A DNA stretch of 13,279 nt from Anaerolineales bacterium (GCA_012032575.1 JAAUSP010000168.1:1-13279), one strand, 5' to 3'; shown: positions 1 to 7,071, counted from the first letter of the stretch. Translations and numbers: made by a program. The notes: a model not told the origin generated them from the sequence alone.

Positions 1-921
1 AGAGAATGTACATCAGTTTGCCAAACATGATCCCCCCTGCGGTATCGAGGACAAAGGCCAACAGACCAACCCCCAAAATGAGCAGGGTGTCTATCTTGAT
101 AAAGTTATTCCCTTCCATGGTCCCGCCGATGCAGAGGCCCAAAAAGAGAGTAGCGATATTGGCAATTTCATTCTGGGCGGCTTTGCTGAGCCGGTCAACC
201 ACACCCGTTTCGCGCATGAGGTTGCCCAGCATCAGGGTTGCAATCAGCGGTGAAGCGACCGGGCCAGCAGCGAGATGATGATGGTGACGCTAATCGGGAA
301 AAGGATACGCACGGTCCGGGAAACTTCCTTTTGGGTATAGGGCATGCGGACCTTACGTTCTTCATCGGTGGTGAGAAAACGCATCACCGGCGGCTGGATA
401 ATCGGCACCAGCGACATGTAACTGTAAGCGGTCACGGCGATGGCCCCCAGCAGATGGGGCGCTAGCTTGGTCGAAACGTAGATGGCGGTTGGTCCGTCAA
501 TGGCCCCGATAATGCCGATTGAGCCGGCTTCATTCATATCAAAGCCCAAAAGAAGGGCCAGGATCAGGGTGACAAAGATGCCCAGTTGTCCGGCTGCGCC
601 CAGGAGAGCCATTTTGGGCATTTCCAGCAGCGGCCCGAAATCGGTCATCGCCCCAATGCCAATAAAGATGAGCAGGGGGAACAGCTCTGTTTCGATCCCA
701 AACTTGTACAGAACACCCAGAAAGCCGTGCTCACTGGTGATGCCGGTCAGGGGTAAATTGGCCAGGAAAGCGCCAAAGCCTATCGGCAGCAGCAGCATGG
801 GTTCGTAATCCTTGGCTACGGCCAGATAAATCAACACGCCGCCGGCGATCATCATGACCACGTTTTGCCAGGTCAGGCTGGCCGGGGCAGACAGGAGGAT
901 ACTCAGATTACTAAAATCCAT
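1..921 (-). CDS. Sodium-pumping decarboxylase beta subunit, operon A (partial at window edge, one frameshift)
   Basis: This is the integral-membrane beta subunit (OadB/MmdB/GcdB family) that decarboxylates carboxybiotin and exports Na+. The ATG at 921 follows a GGAGGG ribosome site. Residues 1-220 are a string of hydrophobic segments and include GAMTDFGPLL (about 90-99) and IDGPTAIYVSTKLAP, whose Asp142 matches the Na+-binding aspartate of OadB. The open frame then stops at 244. The protein clearly continues in another frame (PVASPLIATLMLGNLMRETG, then NIATLFLGLCIGGTM and GGIMFGKLM) to the window edge. One missing base in the GGG run at 261-263 (CCC on the coding strand) restores LLAPVASPLIATLMLG. 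The gene begins 11 bases after the biotin carrier stop and is the last operon gene visible. The expected C-terminal Asn/Ser sodium-site residues lie outside the window. The family is certain; the exact acyl-CoA substrate is not known. Confidence 0.9.
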
Positions 922-932
922 GATATGCCCTC

Positions 933-1415
933 CTAGGCTCCATCTACCTGGAAGGTTACTAACACCTGGCCGTGGGCCACGGTTGTACCTTCGCTGACTT
1001 CGACAGTAGCTACCACCCCGTCGCGGGGGGAGCGGACAGCGTTTTTCATCTTCATGGCTTCCAGCGTCATCAAAGGCTGGCCATACTTGACCCGGTCGCC
1101 GGGTTTCGCTTTGACTTCAATGATGTTGCCGGGCATCGGCGCTTTGAGATGCGGCACGGTTGGGCCGGCTGGTCCTGCTGGCGTAGGCGCTTTTTCAGGG
1201 GCGGCGGTTTCCCGCACCACCGTATCGAGCGCTGCGGCGGGCGCATCGCTGGGTCTGGTAACCATCTCAGCCGCTTCTACGTCTACCACGTAGGGTTGGC
1301 CGTTAACATTCACTGTCACCGGCGAACTGGTCAGGCTGCCCAGTACCTCAACCAGATATCCTTTACCATTGACGGTAACTTTCACCCGCCGGCTTGATAA
1401 AACATTCCCATTCAT
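933..1415 (-). CDS. Biotin carboxyl carrier protein of decarboxylase, operon A
   Basis: A 160-residue biotin carrier (biotinyl-lipoyl domain) that shuttles the carboxyl group from the alpha to the beta subunit. The C-terminal domain (about 88-160) contains LEAMKMKN, so Lys122 is the predicted biotinylated lysine, and APMPGNI, typical of the lipoyl fold. Residues 50-88 form an Ala/Pro-rich flexible linker (AAPEKAPTPAGPAGP). The N-terminus holds two similar short strands, VKVTVNGKGYLVEV (11-24) and VTVNVNGQPYVVDV (33-46), which look like an internal duplication of the usual single N-terminal motif. The ATG at 1415 lies 3 bases after the gamma stop, and its GAGGGAG ribosome site lies inside the end of the gamma gene, suggesting translational coupling. 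The operon B paralogue has only one copy of the N-terminal motif. Confidence 0.93.
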   Translation of the reverse strand: MNGNVLSSRRVKVTVNGKGYLVEVLGSLTSSPVTVNVNGQPYVVDVEAAEMVTRPSDAPAAALDTVVRETAAPEKAPTPAGPAGPTVPHLKAPMPGNIIEVKAKPGDRVKYGQPLMTLEAMKMKNAVRSPRDGVVATVEVSEGTTVAHGQVLVTFQVDGA

Positions 1416-1418
1416 AAT

Positions 1419-1775
1419 TCAATTTCTCCCTCGTAATGATAAGCTGCCCAGAGGAATTTGGTCTAATCGTCCTCCAACCCACCACGGGCTGTGCCCCTTT
1501 TCCAGATCAACCCCCAGGTCGCTCCGGCACAATTCGTAAGAATGAAGATGGGCCAGAGCAATGGCGATGGCAGCAGCGATTTCCTCGTCGGTCGTGTCAC
1601 GGTCCATCTGGCTGACGGCTGAGTGGGTTTGGAACTCGTCTTCCTCTTCCGCTTTGGGTTTGGGCGGAAAGAGGTATTCCAGCAGCAGAATCAGCCCGAT
1701 AAACAGGCCCAGGGCGGTAAAGGTGATGCCCAGGCCCATGATCATAATGGCGAAGCCTTGTCCAAGGTTTTCCAA
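1419..1775 (-). CDS. Decarboxylase small membrane (gamma/delta) subunit, OadG family, operon A
   Basis: A 118-residue single-span membrane protein of the OadG/MmdD type, which holds the decarboxylase complex together at the membrane. Residues 5-35 form one hydrophobic helix (GFAIMIMGLGITFTALGLF). A Pro/Lys and acidic stretch follows (FPPKPKAEEEDEF), then an EEIAAAIAIALAHLHSY helix. The basic C-terminal tail contains HSPWW, a kind of ending seen in small subunits of this family. The start is TTG at 1775, preceded by GAGG eight bases upstream; no ATG fits the conserved N-terminus better. It lies 22 bases downstream of alpha and 3 bases before the biotin carrier. Sequence conservation in this family is low, so the assignment rests on size, topology and position. 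Confidence 0.85.
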   Translation of the reverse strand: MENLGQGFAIMIMGLGITFTALGLFIGLILLLEYLFPPKPKAEEEDEFQTHSAVSQMDRDTTDEEIAAAIAIALAHLHSYELCRSDLGVDLEKGHSPWWVGGRLDQIPLGSLSLRGRN

Positions 1776-1797
1776 GGTAATATCCTCTTTCTATGGC

Positions 1798-3398
1798 CTA
1801 TAGTGGCATCGTGCCATGCTTCTTGGGCAACGACTTGGCTCGTTTGTCGCGCAGCAGTTCCAGGGCGGCAATCAGGCGTGGCCGGGTTTCGGAGGGAACA
1901 AGAATATCATCTATCGCCCCGGCTGCGGCTGCGGCATAGGGTTTGGAAAATTTATCCCGATATTCTTTGGCCAACTGCGCCCGCATGGCGGCCGGATCAG
2001 CCGCTTCTTTGATCTGGCGGCGATACAGGATATTGGTAGCTCCATCCGCGCCCATGACCGCGATTTCGGTGGTGGGCCAGGCAAAGACTAAATCGGTGCG
2101 GATGTATTTGCTGCCCATCACCACATAGGCCCCGCCATAAGCTTTACGCGGGATAACCGTGATTTTTGGCACGGTGGCTTCGGAATAGGCATAGACAATT
2201 TTGGCTCCGTGCCGGATAATGCCGCTGTGCTCCTGATGGACGCCGGGCATATAACCGGGCGAGTCTACAAAGGTGATAATGGGAGTATTGAAGGCATCGC
2301 AGAAGCGAATGAAGCGGGCAATTTTGTCCGAAGCATCAATATCAATCACCCCGGCCATAATCATGGGCTGTTGGGCCACTATCCCAACCACCTGCCCGTG
2401 CAGACGGGCAAAGCCGACAATGGCGTTTTGGGCAAAAAATTCCTGAACTTCCAGGAAACTCCCCCGGTCAAAGACCGCGTTGATGACCGTCTTCATATCA
2501 TAGGCTTCGTTGGGATTGGTCGGGACAATGGTATCAAGCAGGGTTTCCATGCGCCAGGGATCATCGGTGGGGGTGATTGCGGGAGGCGGCTCCAGGCTGT
2601 TGAGCGGCAGGTAGCCAATGAGTTGGCGGGTCAGGGCGAGGGTTTGATCCTCGTCGTCGCTGACAAAGTGAGCGACACCGCTGACAGCCGCGTGAGTCAT
2701 CGCGCCGCCCAACGTTTCCACGTCAACCGCTTCACCGGTGACAGCTTTTACCACCTCCGGCCCGGTGATGAACATCTGGCTGGTGCCTTTGGTCATCAGG
2801 ATGAAATCGGTCAGGGCCGGTGAGTAAACAGCCCCACCGGCGCATGGTCCCAGAATCAGACGCTAATCTGGGGGACCACGCCGCTGGCCTGGGTATTGCG
2901 CCAGAAAAGCTCTCCGTACGCACCCAGGCTGTAAACGCCTTCCTGGATGCGTGCCCCGCCGGAGTCATTCAGGCCAATAACCGGTACGCCAGCTTCCATC
3001 GCCAAATCCATAATTTGGGCCACTTTCTGACCGACCGCTTCCGAGAAGGAGCCGCCCAGAATGGTGAAATCTTGCGAAAAGACACAAACCCGCCGGCCAT
3101 CAATTTTGCCAAAGCCGGTCACCACGGCGTCGCCGGGTTGGTCTTCTTTGTCAAGGCCGAAATCGGTGTGGCGCTGCACCCGGTAAGCCCCAATTTCCCG
3201 GAAGGTGCCTTCGTCGAGGAGCCGGGCAATGCGCTCACGAGCCGTGAGTTTGCCCTTGTCGTGCTGCGTCTTAACCCGCTCCTCGCCCCCGCCCTGAACA
3301 ATTTTTTTGCGATAGTCTTGTAGTTCGGTAATGAGTGCCGCGTGGCTGTTGGCGGCCGCTGCGGCCGGCATTTCCGCTAACTTTGCTTGTTCTTCCAT
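1798..3398 (-). CDS. mmdA: Acyl-CoA decarboxylase carboxyltransferase alpha subunit (MmdA/PccB-like), operon A, frameshifted
   Basis: This is the cytoplasmic carboxyltransferase that transfers the carboxyl group of an acyl-CoA (probably methylmalonyl-CoA) to biotin. The N-terminal half (3398-2856) has KLTARERIARLLDEGTF and the oxyanion-hole motif NDSGGARIQEG (about 144-154), then hits TGA at 2856 straight after SGVVPQISV. The next frame carries on with ILGPCAGGAVYSPALTDF and runs to 1798 with PGYMPGVHQEHSGIIRHGAK, RKAYGGAY (second oxyanion hole) and a C-terminal KKHGTMPL. The operon B copy reads PQIAIIAGPCAGG here without a break, so about two extra bases (or one lost) near 2855-2862 explain the split. 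The spliced product would be about 533 residues, near normal for MmdA. The ATG at 3398 has AGGGAG upstream and follows bioY by 17 bases. PccB (propionyl-CoA carboxylase) is the alternative, but linkage to the Na+-pump beta subunit favours decarboxylase. The gene name is by family. Confidence 0.9.
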
Positions 3399-3415
3399 GA
3401 TCAGTCACTCCCTCG

Positions 3416-3988
3416 TTATTTTCTCAAGAAAAAGAATTTGCCGCTCTCGGCCACACTGGCGGCGATGATAGCTTTACCCAGGTCAATCAGGATAAACGGC
3501 GCGACGCCGCCCAGCCAGGCTTTTTCCACACTGCCCAGCATTGCCCCCAGCCAGCCAGCCCCCACCAGGTAGATGACCAACATCCCGGCGATACCGGCCA
3601 GGAAATTACCCCACCAGCTTTTGGCCGAGAAGCGCTCGGCCAGCCAGCCGGCTACAAAAGCAGCCGGCACAAAACCGATCAAATAACCGGCGGTTGGACC
3701 AAAAAAGGCCGCCGGACCCACAGCTCTGGCATCGAGGGGCAAACCGGCGGCAATCAAGCCCAGATAAGCCAGTTGCGCCCAGGCGCCACCGCGCGCACCC
3801 AAGACCAGGCCGGACAAGACCACGGCCAGCGTTTGCAGGGTGACCGGTACGGGGGTGAAGGGCAGGGGAATGGTAATCCGGGCGGTGAGGGCAGTAATCG
3901 CTGCAAACACCACGATGACGGCAATCTTGAGCCAAAGCGTTTTGTCCAGTTGTGAGGACAGAGTTCTGAAATTGGTACTATTATTCAT
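3416..3988 (-). CDS. bioY: BioY biotin transporter substrate-binding component, operon A
   Basis: A 190-residue polytopic membrane protein of the BioY family, the S-component that binds biotin for an ECF-type transporter. It has about six hydrophobic segments. Family motifs visible are ARITIPLPFTPVPVTLQTLA (about 36-55), VLGARGGAWAQLAYLGL, the PTAGYLIGF loop and a terminal segment with APFILIDLGKA. The ATG at 3988 follows a GGAGAAAGG ribosome site and lies 32 bases after the TerC stop, so it is probably in the same transcript. The stop is 17 bases before alpha. Placement directly ahead of a biotin-dependent enzyme fits local biotin supply. It is about three quarters identical by eye to the operon B BioY, far closer than the two alpha subunits are to each other. 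Confidence 0.95.
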   Translation of the reverse strand: MNNSTNFRTLSSQLDKTLWLKIAVIVVFAAITALTARITIPLPFTPVPVTLQTLAVVLSGLVLGARGGAWAQLAYLGLIAAGLPLDARAVGPAAFFGPTAGYLIGFVPAAFVAGWLAERFSAKSWWGNFLAGIAGMLVIYLVGAGWLGAMLGSVEKAWLGGVAPFILIDLGKAIIAASVAESGKFFFLRK

Positions 3989-4020
3989 TGTTTTGAACCT
4001 TTCTCCAGTTTACTTAAAAT

Positions 4021-4998
4021 TTATTTTACGCTCTTCAATTGAGCCACAGCCTCAGGGGAATTGGTGGGCGGGGCCTCTTCGATGACTGAGGATTCTTGGC
4101 CCCTGTTCTTAAAAAAGAGAACCTGCACTCCCTTAAAAATGAGCTTGAAGATAACAATAATCGGATGGAACAACCACTCGACCAATTCATTGATGTGGCC
4201 CATGCCCTCGGCCAGCCAGTATAAGACCGGCCGGAGTAACTGCAAAATCGGAATACGCGCATAGGCAATACACAAGAGCAAGGTACCGAACGAAATCGCA
4301 AATTTCTCCCAGGCGGCAATATGAACTTCGAAAAATTCGGCAATCAGCAGCTCAATCCCAATGTTGAGAACGATAATATAAGCGGCTTGCTCCAAAATGG
4401 GTTCACGCTGGATCATCCAGGTAAAGATGGTGGCAGCAAAGCGCATCGTGACGATACCCAGGGCCACCCCGACCATAACCACCCATAATTGATCAGATAA
4501 GGCCACCGCTGCCACCACATTATCCAAACTAAAGGCCAGGTCGGCCAGTTCCAGGTTCAGCACAACGGCCCAGAAGCTAACCCCTACCTTGCGGCTAAAC
4601 CCTTCAGCCCCGTCGCCTTCGTCTTCCTCTTCTTTACCAACATTTTTAGCCAGATTCTCAAAGGCCAGTTTAATCAGATAAGCCGCGCCCAAAATTTTCA
4701 GGAAGGGGTTGGCAATAACCCAGGCGGCCAGGACCAGCATTAACCCCCGGCCTAAATAAGCGCCCAACAGACCCACCTTGAGGGCTGCCGCTTGCTGCAT
4801 CCCCAGGTAGCGGTTGGTAAAAGGTAGCAAAAATTTGAACGGCCCCGGATAAGGTACGGGCTTATCATTGGGCAGGACTGAAACCATTGCCCCCAAAACG
4901 GCGGCATTATCTATGGAGAGAATGCCCTCCAGGAAAATCAACTGGATGATAATTGTAATTAAGCCTATGGCATCTGTTGCATGCGCAGGATGTTCCAT
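4021..4998 (-). CDS. TerC-family integral membrane protein (metal ion efflux type)
   Basis: A 325-residue membrane protein of the TerC/YkoY/Alx superfamily. Some members export Mn2+ or take part in metallating secreted proteins; older annotation is tellurium resistance. The two hallmark acidic membrane motifs are present: EGILSIDNAAVLGAMV (24-39) and NLELADLAFSLDNVVAAV (148-165). These resemble inverted repeats of the transport core. A highly acidic cytoplasmic loop (KEEEDEGDGAEG, about 122-133) separates the halves, and the hydrophilic C-terminal tail (about 300-325) is variable. The ATG at 4998 has AGAAGGGAG upstream. It sits between the coiled-coil gene (50 bases upstream) and bioY (32 bases downstream), all in one direction. 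A link to biotin enzymes is not obvious and may be coincidental co-transcription. The transported ion cannot be told from sequence. Confidence 0.9.
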   Translation of the reverse strand: MEHPAHATDAIGLITIIIQLIFLEGILSIDNAAVLGAMVSVLPNDKPVPYPGPFKFLLPFTNRYLGMQQAAALKVGLLGAYLGRGLMLVLAAWVIANPFLKILGAAYLIKLAFENLAKNVGKEEEDEGDGAEGFSRKVGVSFWAVVLNLELADLAFSLDNVVAAVALSDQLWVVMVGVALGIVTMRFAATIFTWMIQREPILEQAAYIIVLNIGIELLIAEFFEVHIAAWEKFAISFGTLLLCIAYARIPILQLLRPVLYWLAEGMGHINELVEWLFHPIIVIFKLIFKGVQVLFFKNRGQESSVIEEAPPTNSPEAVAQLKSVK

Positions 4999-5048
4999 AG
5001 TTTGTCTCCCTTCTTATTTTTTTAAGTATCTGACCGACACAAAAGCCA

Positions 5049-6509
5049 TTAATCTAATGCTTGCAGTTTGGCCTGAGCTTTAGCGACTTTATCCTGTAGC
5101 ACGAGCATACGAGTGTTCAAATTGATCCGCTCCGCTGCTCCGGCAGTTTCCGCCTTGATTTGCAGCATTTCTATCTGCGTTCGCAAGGCCGCAATTTGCT
5201 CGTTAGCTTTGGCACGTTCAGCCGCCCCTACGGTCGCCAATTCGGTCTGCAATTGGTTGATTTCAGTAGACCAGCCGGCAACCTGATTTTCGAGCTGAAC
5301 TTTCAGGGTGGCCTTGGCTGCCACTAATTGATCTTCCAGCACCGGGATGCGTGCGGCGACGGCTGCTTTGTCAACAACACCGGGAATGGCCGCGTAAGCC
5401 TGTAAGTCTTTGATGGCTTCTTGCCAGGCAGCAATTTGTAATTCGCGTAGGGTTTCTAATTCTGTCTCAGCCGCGGCCACTCTTGTTTGCAAGATGGCAA
5501 TGCGTTCAGCCGCTTCTGTTTCGCCGGGTGGCAGGGTTGGTTCCTCCATCGGGCCGACAAAGCGTTTTAAGGCGACTGTCCGCGAGTCGACCGGGCCAGT
5601 GCTGGCCGGTCTCATCTGCAACTCTCTGGCTTTGAGGTCCTCAATTTCAGCTTGCAACCCGGTCAGGTTAACTTCGATTTGCCGGTATAACTTGTCCCGG
5701 ATTTCGCGCCGGTAGGTCCGGGTGGCTTCCAGTTCAGCCAAAATTTCAGCCTGGGTGGCTGCGGGCGCAGTTTCGGCTTTAACTTGCAAGGTTGTTATTT
5801 TGTCGGTGCAGACCTGGATTTCAGTCTTCCACAGGGCATGCAGTTTTTCTTGCGTTCGGCGCAGTTTGGTGCGTAAGTTCACAATCTGATTCCTGGCTTC
5901 CTTGTGCCCTTTTCCCCCCCTGGTTGTTTCTTGCAGCTTCAACCGTTCGATTTCGGCTTGCCAGGCAGCCAGTTGTTCCTCCAACTGGGCGGCTGGAGAG
6001 GTATCGCTCACAACCGTCCCCACTGCGGCCAGATGGGCAGCCAGTTCTTCCTTTAAAACATGCCGGATGATATGGCCATTGAAGCGGGTTAAGCCTTGAA
6101 TAATTTTATCAATCCAGTTTTTTTCAGCCAATACGATCAGGGCTGAAGTACCCGGCTGAAGACTGGCTTGCAAATCGCTCAAATAATCGTCGGGAAAGCC
6201 AAAATCAATCGCGTGGGCGGCTACTCCCCCGGTGGTAGCCCCGGCTACAGCCCCAACCACCGCCCCGACCGGCCCGCCGACCAGGCCAATCAATCCGCCC
6301 ACAATGGCCCCAAACAAAGCGCCCTGTTTGAGACTAACGTCTCCCATCTCTTTGGCAGAGATGCGGCCCTCTTTGTTTTTTACCAGTACGGCCGCATTAC
6401 GCAGCGAGATACGGCCTTCGTCTACAAGGCGCTGTAGAGCCTGTAGTGCCTTCAAAGCAGTGCTCTCCTCAGCAAAAGCTAAAACGAGCAGTTCCGTTGG
6501 GACACTCAT
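5049..6509 (-). CDS. DUF1269-like protein with glycine-zipper segment and long coiled-coil repeat tail
   Basis: A 486-residue protein not recognised as a named gene. Residues 1-155 look like the DUF1269 family of small membrane-associated stress-type proteins, with a starting strand TELLVLAFAEESTALKAL and EGRISLRNAAVLVKNKEGRI. Residues 63-98 are a glycine-zipper membrane segment (repeated GxxxG, e.g. GAIVGGLIGLVGGPVGAVVG). From about 174 to the end the protein is a heptad-rich coiled coil of about five loosely repeated units of 45-75 residues. Each has a core like AxWQxEIxxLQ, an Ala/Glu-rich link such as GAAERA, and IxxLxxxLxxAxxKL. Typical DUF1269 proteins stop near 170 residues, so the tail is unusual. 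I chose ATG 6509 over an in-frame TTG at 6515 because the ribosome site is eight bases from the ATG and too close to the TTG. It is the first gene of the operon A run. Function unknown. Confidence 0.85.
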   Translation of the reverse strand: MSVPTELLVLAFAEESTALKALQALQRLVDEGRISLRNAAVLVKNKEGRISAKEMGDVSLKQGALFGAIVGGLIGLVGGPVGAVVGAVAGATTGGVAAHAIDFGFPDDYLSDLQASLQPGTSALIVLAEKNWIDKIIQGLTRFNGHIIRHVLKEELAAHLAAVGTVVSDTSPAAQLEEQLAAWQAEIERLKLQETTRGGKGHKEARNQIVNLRTKLRRTQEKLHALWKTEIQVCTDKITTLQVKAETAPAATQAEILAELEATRTYRREIRDKLYRQIEVNLTGLQAEIEDLKARELQMRPASTGPVDSRTVALKRFVGPMEEPTLPPGETEAAERIAILQTRVAAAETELETLRELQIAAWQEAIKDLQAYAAIPGVVDKAAVAARIPVLEDQLVAAKATLKVQLENQVAGWSTEINQLQTELATVGAAERAKANEQIAALRTQIEMLQIKAETAGAAERINLNTRMLVLQDKVAKAQAKLQALD

Positions 6510-6517
6510 ATACAAAC

Positions 6518-6524
6518 CCTCCTT
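6518..6524 (-). promoter_or_regulatory. Ribosome binding site fixing the start of the coiled-coil gene
   Basis: On the minus strand AAGGAGG lies at 6524-6518, eight bases before ATG 6509. The in-frame TTG at 6515 is only two bases away from it, too close for normal initiation. The site therefore decides the start in favour of the ATG. Confidence 0.7.
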
Positions 6525-6550
6525 TACTTAAGGTTACAATACCAAATAAA

Positions 6551-6582
6551 TAATAAAAAACTCAGTCACTATAGCCTGACTG
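6551..6582 (-). terminator. Weak terminator-like hairpin with U tract in the leader of operon A
   Basis: On the minus strand CAGTCA (6582-6577) and TGACTG (6568-6563) form a 6-bp stem with an 8-base loop. AG and six Ts (6560-6555) follow, then more A/T. The stem is short for an efficient terminator, but the T run is good. It lies about 45 bases before the coiled-coil start codon, so it could act as an attenuator. It could equally be a simple dyad operator. Confidence 0.35.
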
Positions 6583-6612
6583 CTTATCAATGCGATGGTG
6601 TTTTAATAAAGA

Positions 6613-6647
6613 GGCCCGAGACACTTACTTGAGAGTGTACTCGGGCC
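6613..6647 (-). terminator. GC-rich hairpin, possible terminator or attenuator ahead of operon A
   Basis: GGCCCGAG (6613-6620) pairs with CTCGGGCC (6640-6647), and the inner ACACT (6621-6625) pairs with AGTGT (6634-6638) with one bulged base. On the minus strand the stem is followed by TCTTTATTAAAA, a mediocre U tract; on the plus strand only GGTTTAAC follows. It lies about 100 bases upstream of the coiled-coil gene with no minus-strand gene just before it, so it would end a leader or small RNA rather than a messenger. Its 5' arm can also pair with the loop of a hairpin at 6773-6794. Confidence 0.5.
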
Positions 6648-6698
6648 GGTTTAACAGCGATGAGGTCAGGATAAATCATCTTCTCATTGCATGTGTTA

Positions 6699-6802
6699 TA
6701 TCAATTTAACCTCGCACCATTTTTGGCACGACCCCAGAAGCAATTGCTTGCCCCACCATCTTTGACGATGGCGCAACAGCGGCCCGACTGTTGCAATTGA
6801 TA
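6699..6802 (-). ncRNA. Candidate structured RNA domain (leader element or small RNA) of unknown class
   Basis: An 8-bp closing helix (TATCAATT on the minus strand, 6802-6795, with AATTGATA, 6706-6699) encloses several hairpins. Immediately inside is GCAACAG/CTGTTGC (6794-6788 with 6779-6773) with the loop TCGGGCCG. Then comes GCCATC/GATGGT (about 6771-6754), a short AAGC/GCTT hairpin around 6738-6749, and GTGCC/GGTGC with wobbles (about 6730-6715). No coding frame occupies the region. I compared it from memory with common riboswitch classes, including the yybP-ykoY manganese class expected near TerC genes, and saw no match. The strand is inferred from the operon direction only. Confidence 0.4.
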
Positions 6803-6803
6803 A

Positions 6804-6833
6804 ATATTAACTTGATAAGATTTTATTTACCAA
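6804..6833 (-). promoter_or_regulatory. Weak candidate promoter for the structured leader
   Basis: On the minus strand TTGGTA (6833-6828) and TAATAT (6809-6804) are separated by 18 bases, each four of six matches to the sigma-70 type consensus in AT-rich DNA. The start would fall near 6797, at the foot of the first hairpin of the structured domain. The region is AT-rich, so a chance match is quite possible. Confidence 0.2.
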
Positions 6834-6860
6834 GCATAACAGAGTTACTCAAAAGATTGT

Positions 6861-6876
6861 AGTGATTAATATCACC
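6861..6876. promoter_or_regulatory. CRP/FNR-like dyad
   Basis: GTGAT (6862-6866) and ATCAC (6871-6875) form a perfect dyad with a 4-base centre. The arrangement AGTGA-N6-TCACC resembles the CRP-type site TGTGA-N6-TCACA with one mismatch in each half. It lies in the intergenic region ahead of operon A. A single short palindrome is weak evidence. Confidence 0.25.
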
Positions 6877-6930
6877 GCCAACCAGGATGAATGTCACAAT
6901 CAATTAATTTATGGTAATTGGATCATTACT

Positions 6931-7019
6931 AACTCACCTTACGCAGCAATCCAGACTTTAGTCTGGGAAAGCCCCAATAAATTCGGGGCGCCTCCCTGGG
7001 AAACTGCGTAAGATAAGTT
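6931..7019 (-). repeat. Imperfect palindromic element with three-way-junction fold (MITE/REP-like or structured RNA)
   Basis: Terminal arms CTTACGCAG (6938-6946) and CTGCGTAAG (7004-7012) pair perfectly. Pairing extends outward seven more positions (AACTCAC at 6931-6937 with ATAAGTT at 7013-7019). In minus-strand RNA the two non-Watson-Crick positions become G-U wobbles, giving a continuous 16-bp helix. Inside are hairpins CCAGAC/GTCTGG (6951-6966) and GCCCC/GGGGC (6971-6989). The octamer CTGGGAAA occurs twice (6963-6970 and 6996-7003). There is no coding frame. The shape fits a small non-autonomous mobile element or dispersed palindromic repeat; a structured RNA is the alternative. Confidence 0.5.
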
Positions 7020-7038
7020 GCTGATTGACTTGACTACG

Positions 7039-7071
7039 AAAAAAGGGAGGTCGAATAGACCTCCCTTTTTT
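7039..7071 (-). terminator. Strong bidirectional rho-independent terminator
   Basis: A 14-bp perfect stem (AAAAAAGGGAGGTC at 7039-7052 with its complement at 7058-7071) has a 5-base loop and carries its own A and T tracts, so it can work on either strand. It lies about 40 bases after the stop of the small coiled-coil protein gene and probably ends that transcript, possibly the whole of operon B. Confidence 0.88.

Noticed and set aside
2209..2823. Long plus-strand open frames opposite the alpha genes (also 9694-10263 and 10297-10791)
   Set aside because: They are antisense shadows of strongly conserved carboxyltransferase sequence, and their proteins show no domain features.
2856..2858. Programmed frameshift or stop-codon recoding in the alpha A gene
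   Set aside because: There is no slippery heptamer or downstream structure, the paralogue breaks at a different place, and similar breaks occur in unrelated genes nearby, so indel errors are more likely.
6613..6802. Manganese (yybP-ykoY) riboswitch ahead of the TerC operon
   Set aside because: I looked for the conserved GGGGAGUA and CUGACGG-type loops of this class in the minus-strand leader and did not find them.
6931..7019. Twister ribozyme, molybdenum-cofactor or cyclic di-GMP riboswitch
   Set aside because: Short matches such as CCTCCC and GGGAAAC were suggestive, but the order of conserved loops does not fit any of these classes as I remember them.
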